Program-made: the position numbers and the translations under genes | The notes under the pieces: generated by a model | The model's database searches: none | What the model was told of the DNA's origin: nothing | Seen by the model: only the letters and a program-made list of their open reading frames with translations | Shown: one piece after another, positions 7,744 through 17,309 of the stretch | How positions within the stretch are numbered: the stretch's first letter is position 1 | Layout: each line of letters begins with the position of its first letter | Source: CAYJAZ01 sp964371865 | GTDB taxonomy: Bacteria > Desulfobacterota > Desulfovibrionia > Desulfovibrionales > Desulfovibrionaceae | Direction of reading: 5' to 3' | Length of the DNA: 50,670 nucleotides | Assembly: GCA_964371865.1 (NCBI GenBank) | Contig: CAYJOR010000017.1 | Coordinates: forward strand, 1-50,670

Positions 7744-10700
7744 CTATTTAATGAAGAGTGAACTGTTATTGAAAGCATCTTCTATTTGCTCGTAATTAAT
7801 ATCTTCAATAGTGATTGTTTGAGCTCCACCATCTGAATCTAAAATTGTAATTTCAGCATCGTCATTTGCATTTCTGCTTATTGACATACTGTACTTTTCA
7901 GGATCAGTAAATTCTCTAAGGTCTAACATATCACCTTCTTTAAGATTGAAGTCTTTAATGATATCTGCATCACCAACAGAAAAGTCTTCAGATTTCCATA
8001 CGAAAGTATCTGCGCCTTTGCCGCCTATGAGGATATCGTTACCTTTACCGCCTCTTAGAGTATCATTACCTCGACCACCTATGAGCATGTCATCACCTTC
8101 ACCACCGAAGATAAAGTCATTGCCCTTGTTACCGTAAAGAGTATCGTCACCTTTACCGCCTGTGATAATGTCATTACCACCATCACCGTTAATAGTATCG
8201 TTACCTGCTCCACCTTTAAGTGTATCTATACCGTCTCCGCCGTAGATAAAATCATCGCCTTCGTCACCATAGATAGTATCTCTACCTTCGCCACCGTACA
8301 TGGTATCTTTATTGGCGCCACCATACATGGTATCATTACCTCTACCACCGTACATGGTATCATTACCTTCGTCACCATACATGGTATCGTCGTTTTTGCC
8401 GCCAGACAAGGTATCATTACCGTGGCCACCTTTTAGGGTGTCATTACCTTTGTAGCCATAAATTTCATCGTTACCAATANNNNNNNNNNNNNNNNNNNNN
8501 NNNNNNNNNNNNNNNNNNNNNNNNNNNNNNNNNNNNNNNNNNNNNNNNNNNNNNNNNNNNNNNNNNNNNNNNNNNNNNNGCCACCTTTTAGGGTGTCATT
8601 ACCTTTGTAGCCATAAATTTCATCGTTACCAATACCGCCGCTATAGTCATCACTGCCTTTAGTTCCTTCATATAAATTATTATAAGAAGTTACATTTATT
8701 GTGATATTCTTAGCTACCCATGCACCATGCTCATCTTGTACATAAACTGTAAATTTTTCTGGTGAAAGTTGAGTATTTTCGCCTGCTGCCGGCATTTTAT
8801 CATGGTCAAGTTCATAGTTAAAGTTATATTTTCCATCTTCACCTAGTGTGATTGTAAGCAAACCATAAGTTCCATTTACGCTTGAAGCTGCTGAACTTGG
8901 AACTTCACCTTTAGCAAAGCTAGTAATATTACCTGTAGTTGCAAGTACTTCTATACTATCATCATCTAAGTCAAAAGCTCTCATTTCCCATGAAGCTACA
9001 CCAGCATCTAAATCAAAGGTTTTGCCACCTTTTTCATCTGTACCACCAACAAATGAAATTGTAGGTCTATCGTTAGTACCATGAACTTTAATTTCGAGAT
9101 TTGCTGTATTTTCAGCACCATTATTATCTTTTGCTACAATCTGGATATTCAAATTAGTGTAAGATTCAGGATTATTTGCATCATATGCTTTAAGGGCATT
9201 AATTGTAGAATTTTCATCATTTAGTATAAAGCGATAGCCATAAGTACCATCTGAATTAGCTGTAAGTTTTAGAGTACCAAATGATTCTTGACCAGCTTCT
9301 AAAGTCTCAACCAATTCATGAGTTTTACCATCTACGCTAAGAACAACAAAGAAACTACCAGTTGTAAGGCTTGCTGAATCGCCATTATCTACATCATCAA
9401 GAGTGATTTGACCTTTAGCAACTGCTGCGCCATCAAATTCTGTATTAGGCCCATCGTGCTCCCCTTTATCTTTTACACCGTCTTCTTTAATTGCCTTAGC
9501 AGGGGAAATTTCGATAGTAGGTTTATCGTTAGTTCCTTCAATATTTAAAGATAGGTCTGCACTTGTTGTAGTTGTGCCATCATTTACTGTAAGAGTGATA
9601 TTTACATCTAGTTGTTCACCAGCGTTTAATTCATTCACAGCAACACTATTATTATGTAATTCAAATCTATAGTTAAGACCGTCAAAAGTAAGTTTACCTA
9701 TAAAATCGGTATTTTCTAATTGAGTTACTAAATCATAACCACCTGTTGCATTTGCTACAACATAATATGTTCCATCAGCTACGTTAATTCCGTTGTGTTG
9801 TAGTGATAAAGTATCATTCACATCAACATCGTTCATAGAAATCGTACCACTAGCAGTGATATCGCCATCGTATATAGCATTTGGATCTAAACCTTCACCA
9901 CCTACTCCTGCTTCTTTAAGGAAACTTTTTGTTTCAAGAATTTCGATAGTAGGTTTATCGTTGTTACCAAATACAGTTACTTGAACTTCTTGTGCTTGCC
10001 ATGCGCCATTTTCATCGTAAGCATAAACAGTGAATGTTAAAACTTGTGAGTCATTTACGCCCATTTTTTGAACAACTGAGTTTGCTGTATCTAATGTAAA
10101 TGTAAATTGACCATAGTTAGCTGATGTGGAATTATTATTAATTGCAAATGTTCCGTAATCATTTGTGAAAGCTATTGTTGAAGGAGCTGCTGCATTTTGA
10201 TCAGCTGAACCTTCACTTACTGAAAAATTCAATACTGCGCCTAAATCAATATCAGAAACATTAGCTTGACCACCAACAACTAAGCTAGATGCTTCTGTTG
10301 ATGTTAAAGGAGTATCAGGATTTGTATCAAGTATACCTGCATCTTCAGTAACATTAAAAGAAATTACACTTTCACCATTTTCAACTGTTGCTTGATTTGC
10401 AGATACTGAAAGTTCAGGTCTATCATTTCTACCTTGAATTGTTACTGTGATTTCTTGAGTAACTGAGCCACCTTCTCCGTCTTCAACAAGAATTGTGTAA
10501 GTTTCAGTGATAGTATCTGTAACACTAAGTTTATCAGCAGCAGAATTATTTAGTGTGTAAGTATATATGTTTGTAGTTGCATCAAAAGTGAATACACCAT
10601 AAGTACCAAAGCCATCACCAACTAATGAGATAATTAAATCGTCGCCATTACTGTCTTCTGCTTCAATTGAGCCGCTAACAATATTAGGCGAAGTGAATTC

Positions 10701-11228
10701 TTCATTTGCATCAAAAATAAGTGGATTCAAATTATTATCGTTACCGTTTTCTAATACTGATAAATTTGTAAAGCTTGTAACTTCAGGATCAACATTAGCT
10801 GCACGATTTCCACCAACAGAACGACGAGTATTATATTCTGAGCCACCAGTTGGAACATTATCGTCAAGAGATTCAATACCTTCGGCGACATCAGTTGTTC
10901 CTGTAAGACGAAAACGTCCGCCATTATCTGCAGGAGTAGCTGCAGGACCAGCAGCAGGCATTAAGTCAGGATCTAAAGCAGCAAAAAATTCTTCGCCTGT
11001 AACTTCAGTGTCTTGAAATTGGAAATCCGGAAGGAATTCACTGGAATATATTGCATAAAAATCTTCTAAAACGATACTTGTTCCACTATCAAGAGATACA
11101 ATCATATCATCATCGACACGCTCAAATAGGGCGTCTGCAAGATTAAAGTCGAATGAAAGTTCTGTTGCTTCCTCAGTTATAATGATTGGAGTGTTTAATG
11201 CTGATTTAGTAATTGTTAAAGTGGCCAT
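7744..11228 (-). CDS. LapA-like RTX adhesin, type I secreted (interrupted by assembly gap)
   Basis: Surface/secreted protein. Residues 1-~100 resemble the retention module of LapA-type adhesins (VSLDSGTSIVLEDFY) followed by P91-A92-A93-G94, a LapG-type protease site. Then come about five VCBS/cadherin-like domains, several closing with GTNDKPT- or GRNDRP-type junctions, then RTX nonapeptides (GGxGNDTLx; 18 if the gap is collapsed), and a type I secretion tail starting GADTFVW with DIIKDF and LDLREF. No Sec signal, as expected. The gap at 8480-8579 splits the frame into 8433-11228 and 7744-8409; collapsing the identical 55-mers flanking it removes 155 bases and gives a continuous 1109-aa protein. 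The true repeat number is unknown. Exporter and LapD/LapG genes are not in the window. Start has GAGGTG upstream. Confidence 0.85.
8425..8634. other. Assembly gap (100 N at 8480-8579) flanked by an identical 55-mer
   Basis: 8425-8479 and 8580-8634 are identical over exactly 55 bases. That is what two de Bruijn contigs built with k=55 and joined by a fixed 100-N spacer look like; it falls inside 27-nt-periodic RTX repeats, which are hard to assemble. Confidence 0.85.
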
Positions 11229-11733
11229 GTTTTCACCTCAAAGCTTTAAGCCAAGAACCTAATAAAAAATTGACTAGGAAAGGGGCTGGTTATTAGGAAA
11301 AATCCTCAAGAATTTACATAAAAAGGTCTTTTTTACACAAAAGACAAGAACGATATAAGAAATATTTCTTTTATCATCTTTATGAGGTAGCCGTCTATAA
11401 AAAATCAAAGAATCAGCAACTACTCAACTCTGTCGACATTAACCATCGCTACAGAAAAATTAGATAAAAAAATAAGTACAACAAAGTAATATAAAACACA
11501 AGCTAAAATTAGACAAAATACAGCATTTTAGAAAATTTACACTTTATCATATTATTTTAATTACATAAAAAAAATTACAATGTATAAAAAAAAATGATTC
11601 TTTTGCCACTGTTTTTCTATAAAATAGAAACTTAAAATCAAAAGAAAGATATATATAAAGTTCAAACTAATATCTTTAATAAGAGTATATTTTTTTAATT
11701 TAAGCTGTTTTTCTAAAGTGTATTATTTTAGTA
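11229..11733. other. 505-bp AT-rich region upstream of the RTX gene
   Basis: No gene, no recognisable RNA. It should contain the RTX promoter. Only the ribosome-binding site (GAGGTG before 11228) is clear. I do not see a terminator for the SIS gene that ends at 11734. Confidence 0.5.
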
Positions 11734-12375
11734 TTAAAAAACCTCTTCTTCAAGCACTGCACAAATACAATGATATATAGGTAAATGATATTCTTGTATC
11801 ACTGGAGTTGAATTCGAGTTTATACGTATTTCAACATCTAGTAAGTGTGCCATTTCTCCTCCGGATTTTCCACTAAGTCCCAATGCTTTGCACCCTAAAA
11901 CATTGGCAACTCTCAAAGCATTATTTAGGTTTACTGAGCTTCCAGAGGTTGATATTGCCCATAACACATCATTTTCTTTTGCAAGCCCATATACTTGCTG
12001 AGCAAATATCATATCCGCAGCAACATCATTTGCATAAGCAGTTGGTAAAGATACACCACTGACCAAAGAAACTGCTCGTATCGGTTCTTCAAGATTATAA
12101 TTAATATATCCTGCTTGAATTGGGTATTTGTTTGCAAAAGCTTGTGCAAAATCAATATTAACAGGGCGTTTCTTTAGAAATGACTTCATCAACTCACCAA
12201 CAATATGCTCGGCATCTGCCGCAGAACCACCATTTCCACATACAAAGATAGTTCCTTTGTTCTTAACACAATTAAGCAAAAGTTCAATAGCTTCTACTAT
12301 CGGATTATGTAAATCTTCTAATTCAGGAAATCTCCTAAATAGTTCTTGTAAATATTCTATTGATTTTTCTTTCAT
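11734..12375 (-). CDS. gmhA: SIS-domain sugar-phosphate isomerase (GmhA-like)
   Basis: 213 aa cytosolic protein of the phosphoheptose isomerase/DiaA family; sedoheptulose 7-phosphate to D-glycero-D-manno-heptose 7-phosphate is the likely reaction, for LPS core or S-layer/capsule heptose. Visible: the phosphate-binding CGNGGSAADAEHIVGEL (~45-61, containing the catalytic Glu), STSGSSVN (Ser-rich loop, ~141) and the C-terminal VIQEYHLPIYH with the catalytic His. A longer insert after the first motif (KKRPVNIDFAQAF...) distinguishes it from E. coli GmhA (192 aa), so a related sugar substrate is possible. It stands alone, close to rfbA, both sugar-nucleotide/surface polysaccharide functions. Start has GGAG upstream. 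Confidence 0.8.
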   Translation of the reverse strand: MKEKSIEYLQELFRRFPELEDLHNPIVEAIELLLNCVKNKGTIFVCGNGGSAADAEHIVGELMKSFLKKRPVNIDFAQAFANKYPIQAGYINYNLEEPIRAVSLVSGVSLPTAYANDVAADMIFAQQVYGLAKENDVLWAISTSGSSVNLNNALRVANVLGCKALGLSGKSGGEMAHLLDVEIRINSNSTPVIQEYHLPIYHCICAVLEEEVF

Positions 12376-12871
12376 TGTTACTCCACAGCAACACTTTTAC
12401 TATATTTGATAAGTTGTATTGCTTATAATTTCAGATAGATATTTCCTCTAAGCAAGTATTATAAGATTTTATTTTATAAACTCACCTCTATATCAATTTC
12501 TTATAAATACTTTTATAGTATTTGTCAAAAAAATACTTTCTCCGTAGTTTTTCTTATTCTTACAACTTAATATATCTAAGCTTATATAGTTGATTTATAA
12601 TTATCGCTGAAATATTTTATCATGCAAAAGCAGTAAGTTACATTCACACAAGTGTAGAATTTATACTCGATACAGGCGAACAAGATAGTAAGGTTATCAA
12701 CCTAGAGTCTGACAGCAAAGTATAGGCGTGTTTCTAAATTAATTAATTTTGTCATTTTAGCAAGAAATAAATCCTTTTTTATAAAAGCTATGTATCAAAA
12801 CATACATAACTTAAATAGAAAAGGACTTTGTCTAAGTATAAAATACAAAAGAATTAATTTAGAAACATATC
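12376..12871. other. 496-bp non-coding region holding MITE-like copy C
   Basis: AT-rich. Contains the 139-bp element C (12729-12867), which ends 5 bp from the rfbA stop codon. Upstream of it, AAGGTT-ATC-AACCT is a small palindrome. No gene seen. Confidence 0.6.
12729..12867. mobile_element. MITE-like palindromic element, copy C (139 bp)
   Basis: Terminal inverted repeats TGTTTCTAAATTAATT are identical for 16 nt at both ends; the apex is ATGTAT-CAAA-ATACAT, so the element is one long imperfect hairpin. The ends match copy A; the interior is more diverged. Non-coding. Confidence 0.65.
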
Positions 12872-13759
12872 TTAATAAAGTTCGTGAGATTCACTATATA
12901 CTTTTTGCAAGTAAGCTTTATAATCTCCGTCTTTTAGACTATCTATAACTGCAAGCATTTTGCTATCGTCAATAAATCCACGGCGATATGCAATCTCTTC
13001 AATACAAGCAATTTTCAAACCTTGACGTTTTTCCATAATTTGAACAAATTGCCCTGATTCCATCAAGCTATCAGGAGTTCCAGCATCAAGCCAAGCATTA
13101 CCACGGCGCATAGGCACAACATTCATTCTACCTTCTTGAAGATACATATTATTTAAATCTGTAATTTCAAGCTCTCCGCGAGCAGATGGTTTGAGTGAAC
13201 GCGCTTTTGCTACCACATCAGGAGGATAAAAGTAAAGTCCTACAGAAGCATAGTTCGATTTAGGATTTTTTGGTTTTTCTTCAATAGAAATAGCTTTATG
13301 ATTTTTATCAAACTCAACCACACCAAAGCGTTCAGGGTCAGAAACGTGATAAGCGAAAATTGTAGCTTTTTGCCCTTTATTTTGTTCAACTTCACTTTGG
13401 AAAGTTGTGAATTGTTCGCCCATATAGAAGATATTATCTCCTAAAATCAAGCAAACGTCATCATCACCTACAAAGTCTGCACCGATTGTAAATGCTTGAG
13501 CAATACCTTTTGGTTCATTTTGGATGGCGTATTGCACAGAAAGACCAATTTTTTCACCATTTCCAAATAGTTTTTCAATATTAGGAGTATCTTGAGGTGT
13601 TGAAATTATTAGAATTTCTTTAATTCCAAAAAGCATTAATGTTGAAAGAGGATAATATACCATTGGTTTATCATAAACAGGCAAAAGCTGTTTCGATGTT
13701 GTTTTGGTTAGTGGATAGAGTCTTGTACCTGATCCACCAGCTAGAATTATTCCTTTCAT
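12872..13759 (-). CDS. rfbA: Glucose-1-phosphate thymidylyltransferase
   Basis: 295 aa, cytosolic. Makes dTDP-glucose from dTTP and glucose 1-phosphate, first step to dTDP-rhamnose and other dTDP-sugars. The N-terminal nucleotide-binding signature GGSGTRLYPLT with the following KQLLPVYDKPMVYYPL is intact, as are the metal-binding LGDNIF (~110), EEKP (~160) and WLDAGTPDS (~222) motifs. Length is typical of the RmlA short form. rfbB, rfbC and rfbD are not adjacent, so the rest of the pathway must be elsewhere. Start has GAGG 9 nt upstream. The 3' end abuts MITE-like copy C. Confidence 0.95.
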   Translation of the reverse strand: MKGIILAGGSGTRLYPLTKTTSKQLLPVYDKPMVYYPLSTLMLFGIKEILIISTPQDTPNIEKLFGNGEKIGLSVQYAIQNEPKGIAQAFTIGADFVGDDDVCLILGDNIFYMGEQFTTFQSEVEQNKGQKATIFAYHVSDPERFGVVEFDKNHKAISIEEKPKNPKSNYASVGLYFYPPDVVAKARSLKPSARGELEITDLNNMYLQEGRMNVVPMRRGNAWLDAGTPDSLMESGQFVQIMEKRQGLKIACIEEIAYRRGFIDDSKMLAVIDSLKDGDYKAYLQKVYSESHELY

Positions 13760-14122
13760 TATGTAAAACCTCGTGTTAATTTCTTAAGTGAATCCTAACT
13801 TATTCACCAAATTACTGCAAGCTATAAATATTTATGAGCAAACCTAGAATACACATCATTTCAATTTATCTCTTCCTGAAGGAAAAACCATATTTTTTGA
13901 AAAATAATTATAAATAAAATCAATATATTAGAAACATACAAGGCTATCTACCTTGAAAATATACTTCATTATTTTTTTCATGTTATAATGGAGTACTTTA
14001 GAGTTTTTTTAAAATAAAAAACCCCGCTGGGGAATGGATCTGAACAAATAACAGAAACCAAGTGCGGGGAAACAAAATATAAACCGTAGCCCATACCCTG
14101 CTTTTTAAATATGTTTTTATAT
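13760..14122. other. 363-bp non-coding region between HD-GYP gene and rfbA
   Basis: AT-rich. Holds the probable rfbA promoter and, next to the HD-GYP stop codon, a GC-rich island with two alternative hairpins (14016-14069). No gene seen. Confidence 0.5.
14016..14069 (-). terminator. Terminator-like GC-rich island after the HD-GYP gene
   Basis: On the minus strand CCCC-AGC-GGGG is followed by TTTTTTATTTT. The same GCGGGG can instead pair with the upstream CCCCGC at 14064-14069, so two mutually exclusive stems exist. Most simply this is the intrinsic terminator; a conditional structure is possible. Confidence 0.55.
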
Positions 14123-15139
14123 TTACTTTGCTGGCAAAAGCTTATCGAAATAACCTGATACTAAACCATTTAATAGTACTGTTGCAACATTATTATCATA
14201 TTTACTTCTATCATTACAAACGCTTGCTATAGCTGTTTTGATATCAATCTTCTTTGCATACGGTCTTTCTTGAATCATTGCTGAAATAGAATCTGCTACG
14301 GCTGTAATTCTAGCAATCACGCTTAAAGGTTGGCAAAGTTTTTGGGGATAGCCAGACCCATCAAGACGTTCATGATGTTCAAACACGGCTTGAAGAACTT
14401 CTTTTTCCGCAACATCAACACGTTGTAACATTTTCACACCTGCGATTGTGTGAGTTTTATTTTTTTCAATTTCTTCTTTAGTAAGTGGAGTTTTCTTATT
14501 AATGATAAATGGTGATATCTTCCCCATGCCTATATCATGCAAATATAAGCCAAGAGCAACTTTATCAAACATTTTTCTATTTTTTTCTTTTTGAAGCTCT
14601 GAAAAAATCCACAAACCAAGCACTAGAGTATTAACAGCATGATATCTGAAATCGTGCTCACCTGTATATAAACGTCCAAGAAATCCACGTAATCTGTAAA
14701 TATCTTCCCAAACATATTCTGTAAATACCATTATATCACTATACAATTCATCATACACAATTTTAATTGGCTGTTCAATAAAATCCTGATATTTTTTTGT
14801 TAGTGCTTTAATTATAATTTCAGCAACTTCATTAGCTTTAAAGTTTTTATCAAGCAAAATAAGGTCTAACTGATGTACAATGTGCTCGGCATAGATTGGC
14901 AAATCTGTTCTTGATACGAAAAGATTTCCTTCTTTACATAGTTCTATAGCTGTTTCTATCTGTTCATTTGTAAGGCGTTGATCTTTTTTGGAAAAGGGAT
15001 AAAGTGTTGGTATATTCTCTTTAAATTGAAATAAGCTGACAGGGGGACGATACTTAGGAAATGACATATAAATCTCTATGCTTATCTGATAAAACTCCTC
15101 TGATATTTCCCCTGGTACAATGGATGACTTTTTTGCCAT
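14123..15139 (-). CDS. HD-GYP domain cyclic-di-GMP phosphodiesterase
   Basis: 338 aa, cytosolic, no membrane segment. Residues ~1-160 are an unrecognised helical region. The C-terminal HD-GYP domain has the expected metal and signature residues: YHAVNT (first His), LHDIGMGK (HD), NKTHTIAG, EHHERLDGSGYP (HH and GYP) and VADSISAM. All catalytic positions look intact, so hydrolysis of c-di-GMP is likely. It lies 113 bp after the degenerate GGDEF gene on the same strand, consistent with a paired signalling unit (inference). Start has AGGA upstream. Confidence 0.88.
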   Translation of the reverse strand: MAKKSSIVPGEISEEFYQISIEIYMSFPKYRPPVSLFQFKENIPTLYPFSKKDQRLTNEQIETAIELCKEGNLFVSRTDLPIYAEHIVHQLDLILLDKNFKANEVAEIIIKALTKKYQDFIEQPIKIVYDELYSDIMVFTEYVWEDIYRLRGFLGRLYTGEHDFRYHAVNTLVLGLWIFSELQKEKNRKMFDKVALGLYLHDIGMGKISPFIINKKTPLTKEEIEKNKTHTIAGVKMLQRVDVAEKEVLQAVFEHHERLDGSGYPQKLCQPLSVIARITAVADSISAMIQERPYAKKIDIKTAIASVCNDRSKYDNNVATVLLNGLVSGYFDKLLPAK

Positions 15140-15252
15140 ATTTTTTCCTAAATCCTTTTCTTTTGTTCGTTTCAGTATGTCTATTTTTCAAGTATAAAAG
15201 ATAAGATTTATTCCCTCATAATGTTTTCACTGCACTATGAGGGATATTTTTT

Positions 15253-17283
15253 CTAATTCATTTTACGGCGCATTGCATAAAGCTTTGAAGCTGTTGTAAT
15301 AATATCATAGTACGAAGATCCCCATGCTTTACGGCCTTGACCACAGAAAGCTAAAAGTATGAAGCCTTTTACTCCATTATATTCAAACGATCCACAAATA
15401 GCACTTGAAATCTTTTGTAAAGCAAAGAATTTTTTAACTTCATTTGGCAGTTCATTAAAGAAGATAAATTCTTTAATGCCAAGTCCCGCAACTCCGTCAA
15501 CAAATTCTACTATATCTTTACCGGCTAAACCTTGAACTGCATCATTAATTGGGCCATTTTTCTCTGTATAATATTCAAACACATTACCAAGTGTATTTGT
15601 GTTTGGATTAAGTTCAAAGATACCGCAACGATCAAGTTGATAATGACTACCAATTTTATTGAGCATTTCAGTAATTGTATTAGCAGTATCTTGACCACCA
15701 TATACAAGGTTTACAATATTAGATTGAATGTTATCCACATCAGAAGTAATAACTTTATCAGCTTTCATTTCTTTCGATGGAGTGAACTTTTTAATACGAT
15801 GTTTCAAGCTCTTATCATATAAAGCATATCCTGCTTTGCCCATCACTTTTACGTGATACATAGCAGCATCGGCTTTTTCATAGATTTCTTTAAAGCTTTT
15901 GCCATCAGTCGGACACATAGCAATACCAATTGATGCGGTTATATAGCTACCTGTATTTCCAAGTTCAACATTGGCAAGCGATGTAAGAATTGTTTCTGCT
16001 TTCCAACGGATAATTTTTTCATCACTTACGTTACGTAAAAGAACGATAAAGAGGTTTCTGTCTATTCTACCAACAATATCACTTTCACGGAAAGCCTTCT
16101 TAACTTTTTGTGCAGACTCTTTCAAGATAACATCACCGTATTCTTCACCAAACATTGTATTAACGTTTTTAAAGTCATCCAAGTCGATAATTAGAAGCGC
16201 TGATGTTTGCACATCATGTGTATACTGCAAGTATGTTGTGATTCTGCTTTCAGTTTCAACACGAGTATAAAGTTTTGTAAGCGGGTCAACCTCAATACGA
16301 GAAGTTAGCTCAAGTATAAGATTTTTTTTGAGTTTTCTATTATCTCTTAAGATTGACGTAATATACATTGCAATAATCATAAAGATTATAAGCAAAGCTA
16401 TATTAATGATGAACATACTTGTTTCAAGAGTGAAGACCGTATCAGAAATAAATTCTTCAGGCAAGAATGACACTAAATACCATGAGTTTAAACCTAATGG
16501 AGTATAGTATCCAAGACGAACATTATCATAGTAAGAGATATTTAAGTAACCACTTTTACCTTCTGCAAAATCAGCAAGAAGAGCATCAAAGCTATTCACT
16601 GTTGCTGCTGCTTGATCGTATTCCGCACGCTGTAAAAGGGTTCTTAGAGGTTCACTAGGTAGAATAACATAATTATTTTTATTTAGAGCAATTACATTAC
16701 CTAAGGCATCAACGATATAGGTATAAAGCATATCGTCAAAGCCAGGAGTAAGAAGATTTTCAAGATAAAGAGTTGAAATTTCATTTACCAAGATACCTTG
16801 AAGAACTTCGTCTTTTATAATTGGAGTAAGAATTAGGAAAGTGTTACCAGTTTCACTAAACTTCACTTTTGACAGTATTGTTTTTCCGGCTCTTAATAGT
16901 GGAAAATAATCTTCAGATGAAATATCAACGAGTAAACCAGCCGGATTATGACCAATTCCGCTAGCATCTAAATGATAAAAATCATCTTGTGCTGAAGATA
17001 TTTCATATTCTTTTTCTACTGAATAAATGCTTTCTGTAAGGTTGTCAGAATGCTCCAAAATTGCAGCAAAAAGCTCAATATTATCAGAATCGGCATCAAG
17101 TTCGGTAAGAATTATCTTCTTTTGCTGGGCAGTATGCTCTTCAATGCTTGCATAAGAAGAAGTGAGTAAATCGTCACTTAGTCGTCCACTAAAGTAGTGC
17201 ATACCAACAAATAAGAATATCACTATAAATAGATATACAAAGGCGAATATTACTTTTTTGGTAAAAAACTTTTCTGAATTCAT
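15253..17283 (-). CDS. Membrane sensor with degenerate GGDEF and C-terminal GAF-like domain
   Basis: 676 aa from the ATG at 17283 (GGAG 6 nt upstream; a GTG one codon earlier is less well placed). Order: transmembrane helix ~12-28, periplasmic Cache-like sensor ~30-285, transmembrane helix ~290-312, GGDEF fold ~330-490, GAF-like domain ~515-676. The fold is recognisable (DPLTKLYTR, LIIDLDDFKNVN, ASIGIA, ADAAMYHVK), but the active-site GGDEF reads DRNLF (408-412), so cyclase activity is unlikely. The allosteric RxxD I-site is kept as R399-E-S-D402, five residues ahead of that motif. It therefore looks like a c-di-GMP receptor rather than a synthase. Neighbour: HD-GYP phosphodiesterase downstream. 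Confidence 0.85.
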   Translation of the reverse strand: MNSEKFFTKKVIFAFVYLFIVIFLFVGMHYFSGRLSDDLLTSSYASIEEHTAQQKKIILTELDADSDNIELFAAILEHSDNLTESIYSVEKEYEISSAQDDFYHLDASGIGHNPAGLLVDISSEDYFPLLRAGKTILSKVKFSETGNTFLILTPIIKDEVLQGILVNEISTLYLENLLTPGFDDMLYTYIVDALGNVIALNKNNYVILPSEPLRTLLQRAEYDQAAATVNSFDALLADFAEGKSGYLNISYYDNVRLGYYTPLGLNSWYLVSFLPEEFISDTVFTLETSMFIINIALLIIFMIIAMYITSILRDNRKLKKNLILELTSRIEVDPLTKLYTRVETESRITTYLQYTHDVQTSALLIIDLDDFKNVNTMFGEEYGDVILKESAQKVKKAFRESDIVGRIDRNLFIVLLRNVSDEKIIRWKAETILTSLANVELGNTGSYITASIGIAMCPTDGKSFKEIYEKADAAMYHVKVMGKAGYALYDKSLKHRIKKFTPSKEMKADKVITSDVDNIQSNIVNLVYGGQDTANTITEMLNKIGSHYQLDRCGIFELNPNTNTLGNVFEYYTEKNGPINDAVQGLAGKDIVEFVDGVAGLGIKEFIFFNELPNEVKKFFALQKISSAICGSFEYNGVKGFILLAFCGQGRKAWGSSYYDIITTASKLYAMRRKMN

Positions 17284-17309
17284 CACATGCTCCTTACACT
17301 AGCAAAATT

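Noticed and set aside
7744..8409. Separate small RTX gene starting with TTG at 8409
   Set aside because: The TTG is an ordinary Leu codon in a GGHGNDTLS repeat; collapsing the 55-bp duplicated gap flanks joins it in frame to the upstream part.
7950..8470. CRISPR-like array of short repeats
   Set aside because: The repeats have 27-nt spacing with no unique spacers; they encode RTX nonapeptides.
10693..11016. Long antisense open frames over the RTX gene and other genes (for example 107 codons here)
   Set aside because: They lack ribosome sites and are mirror frames of strongly supported proteins.
15253..17283. Active diguanylate cyclase
   Set aside because: The GGDEF signature is DRNLF; both glycines and the catalytic acidic residue are missing.
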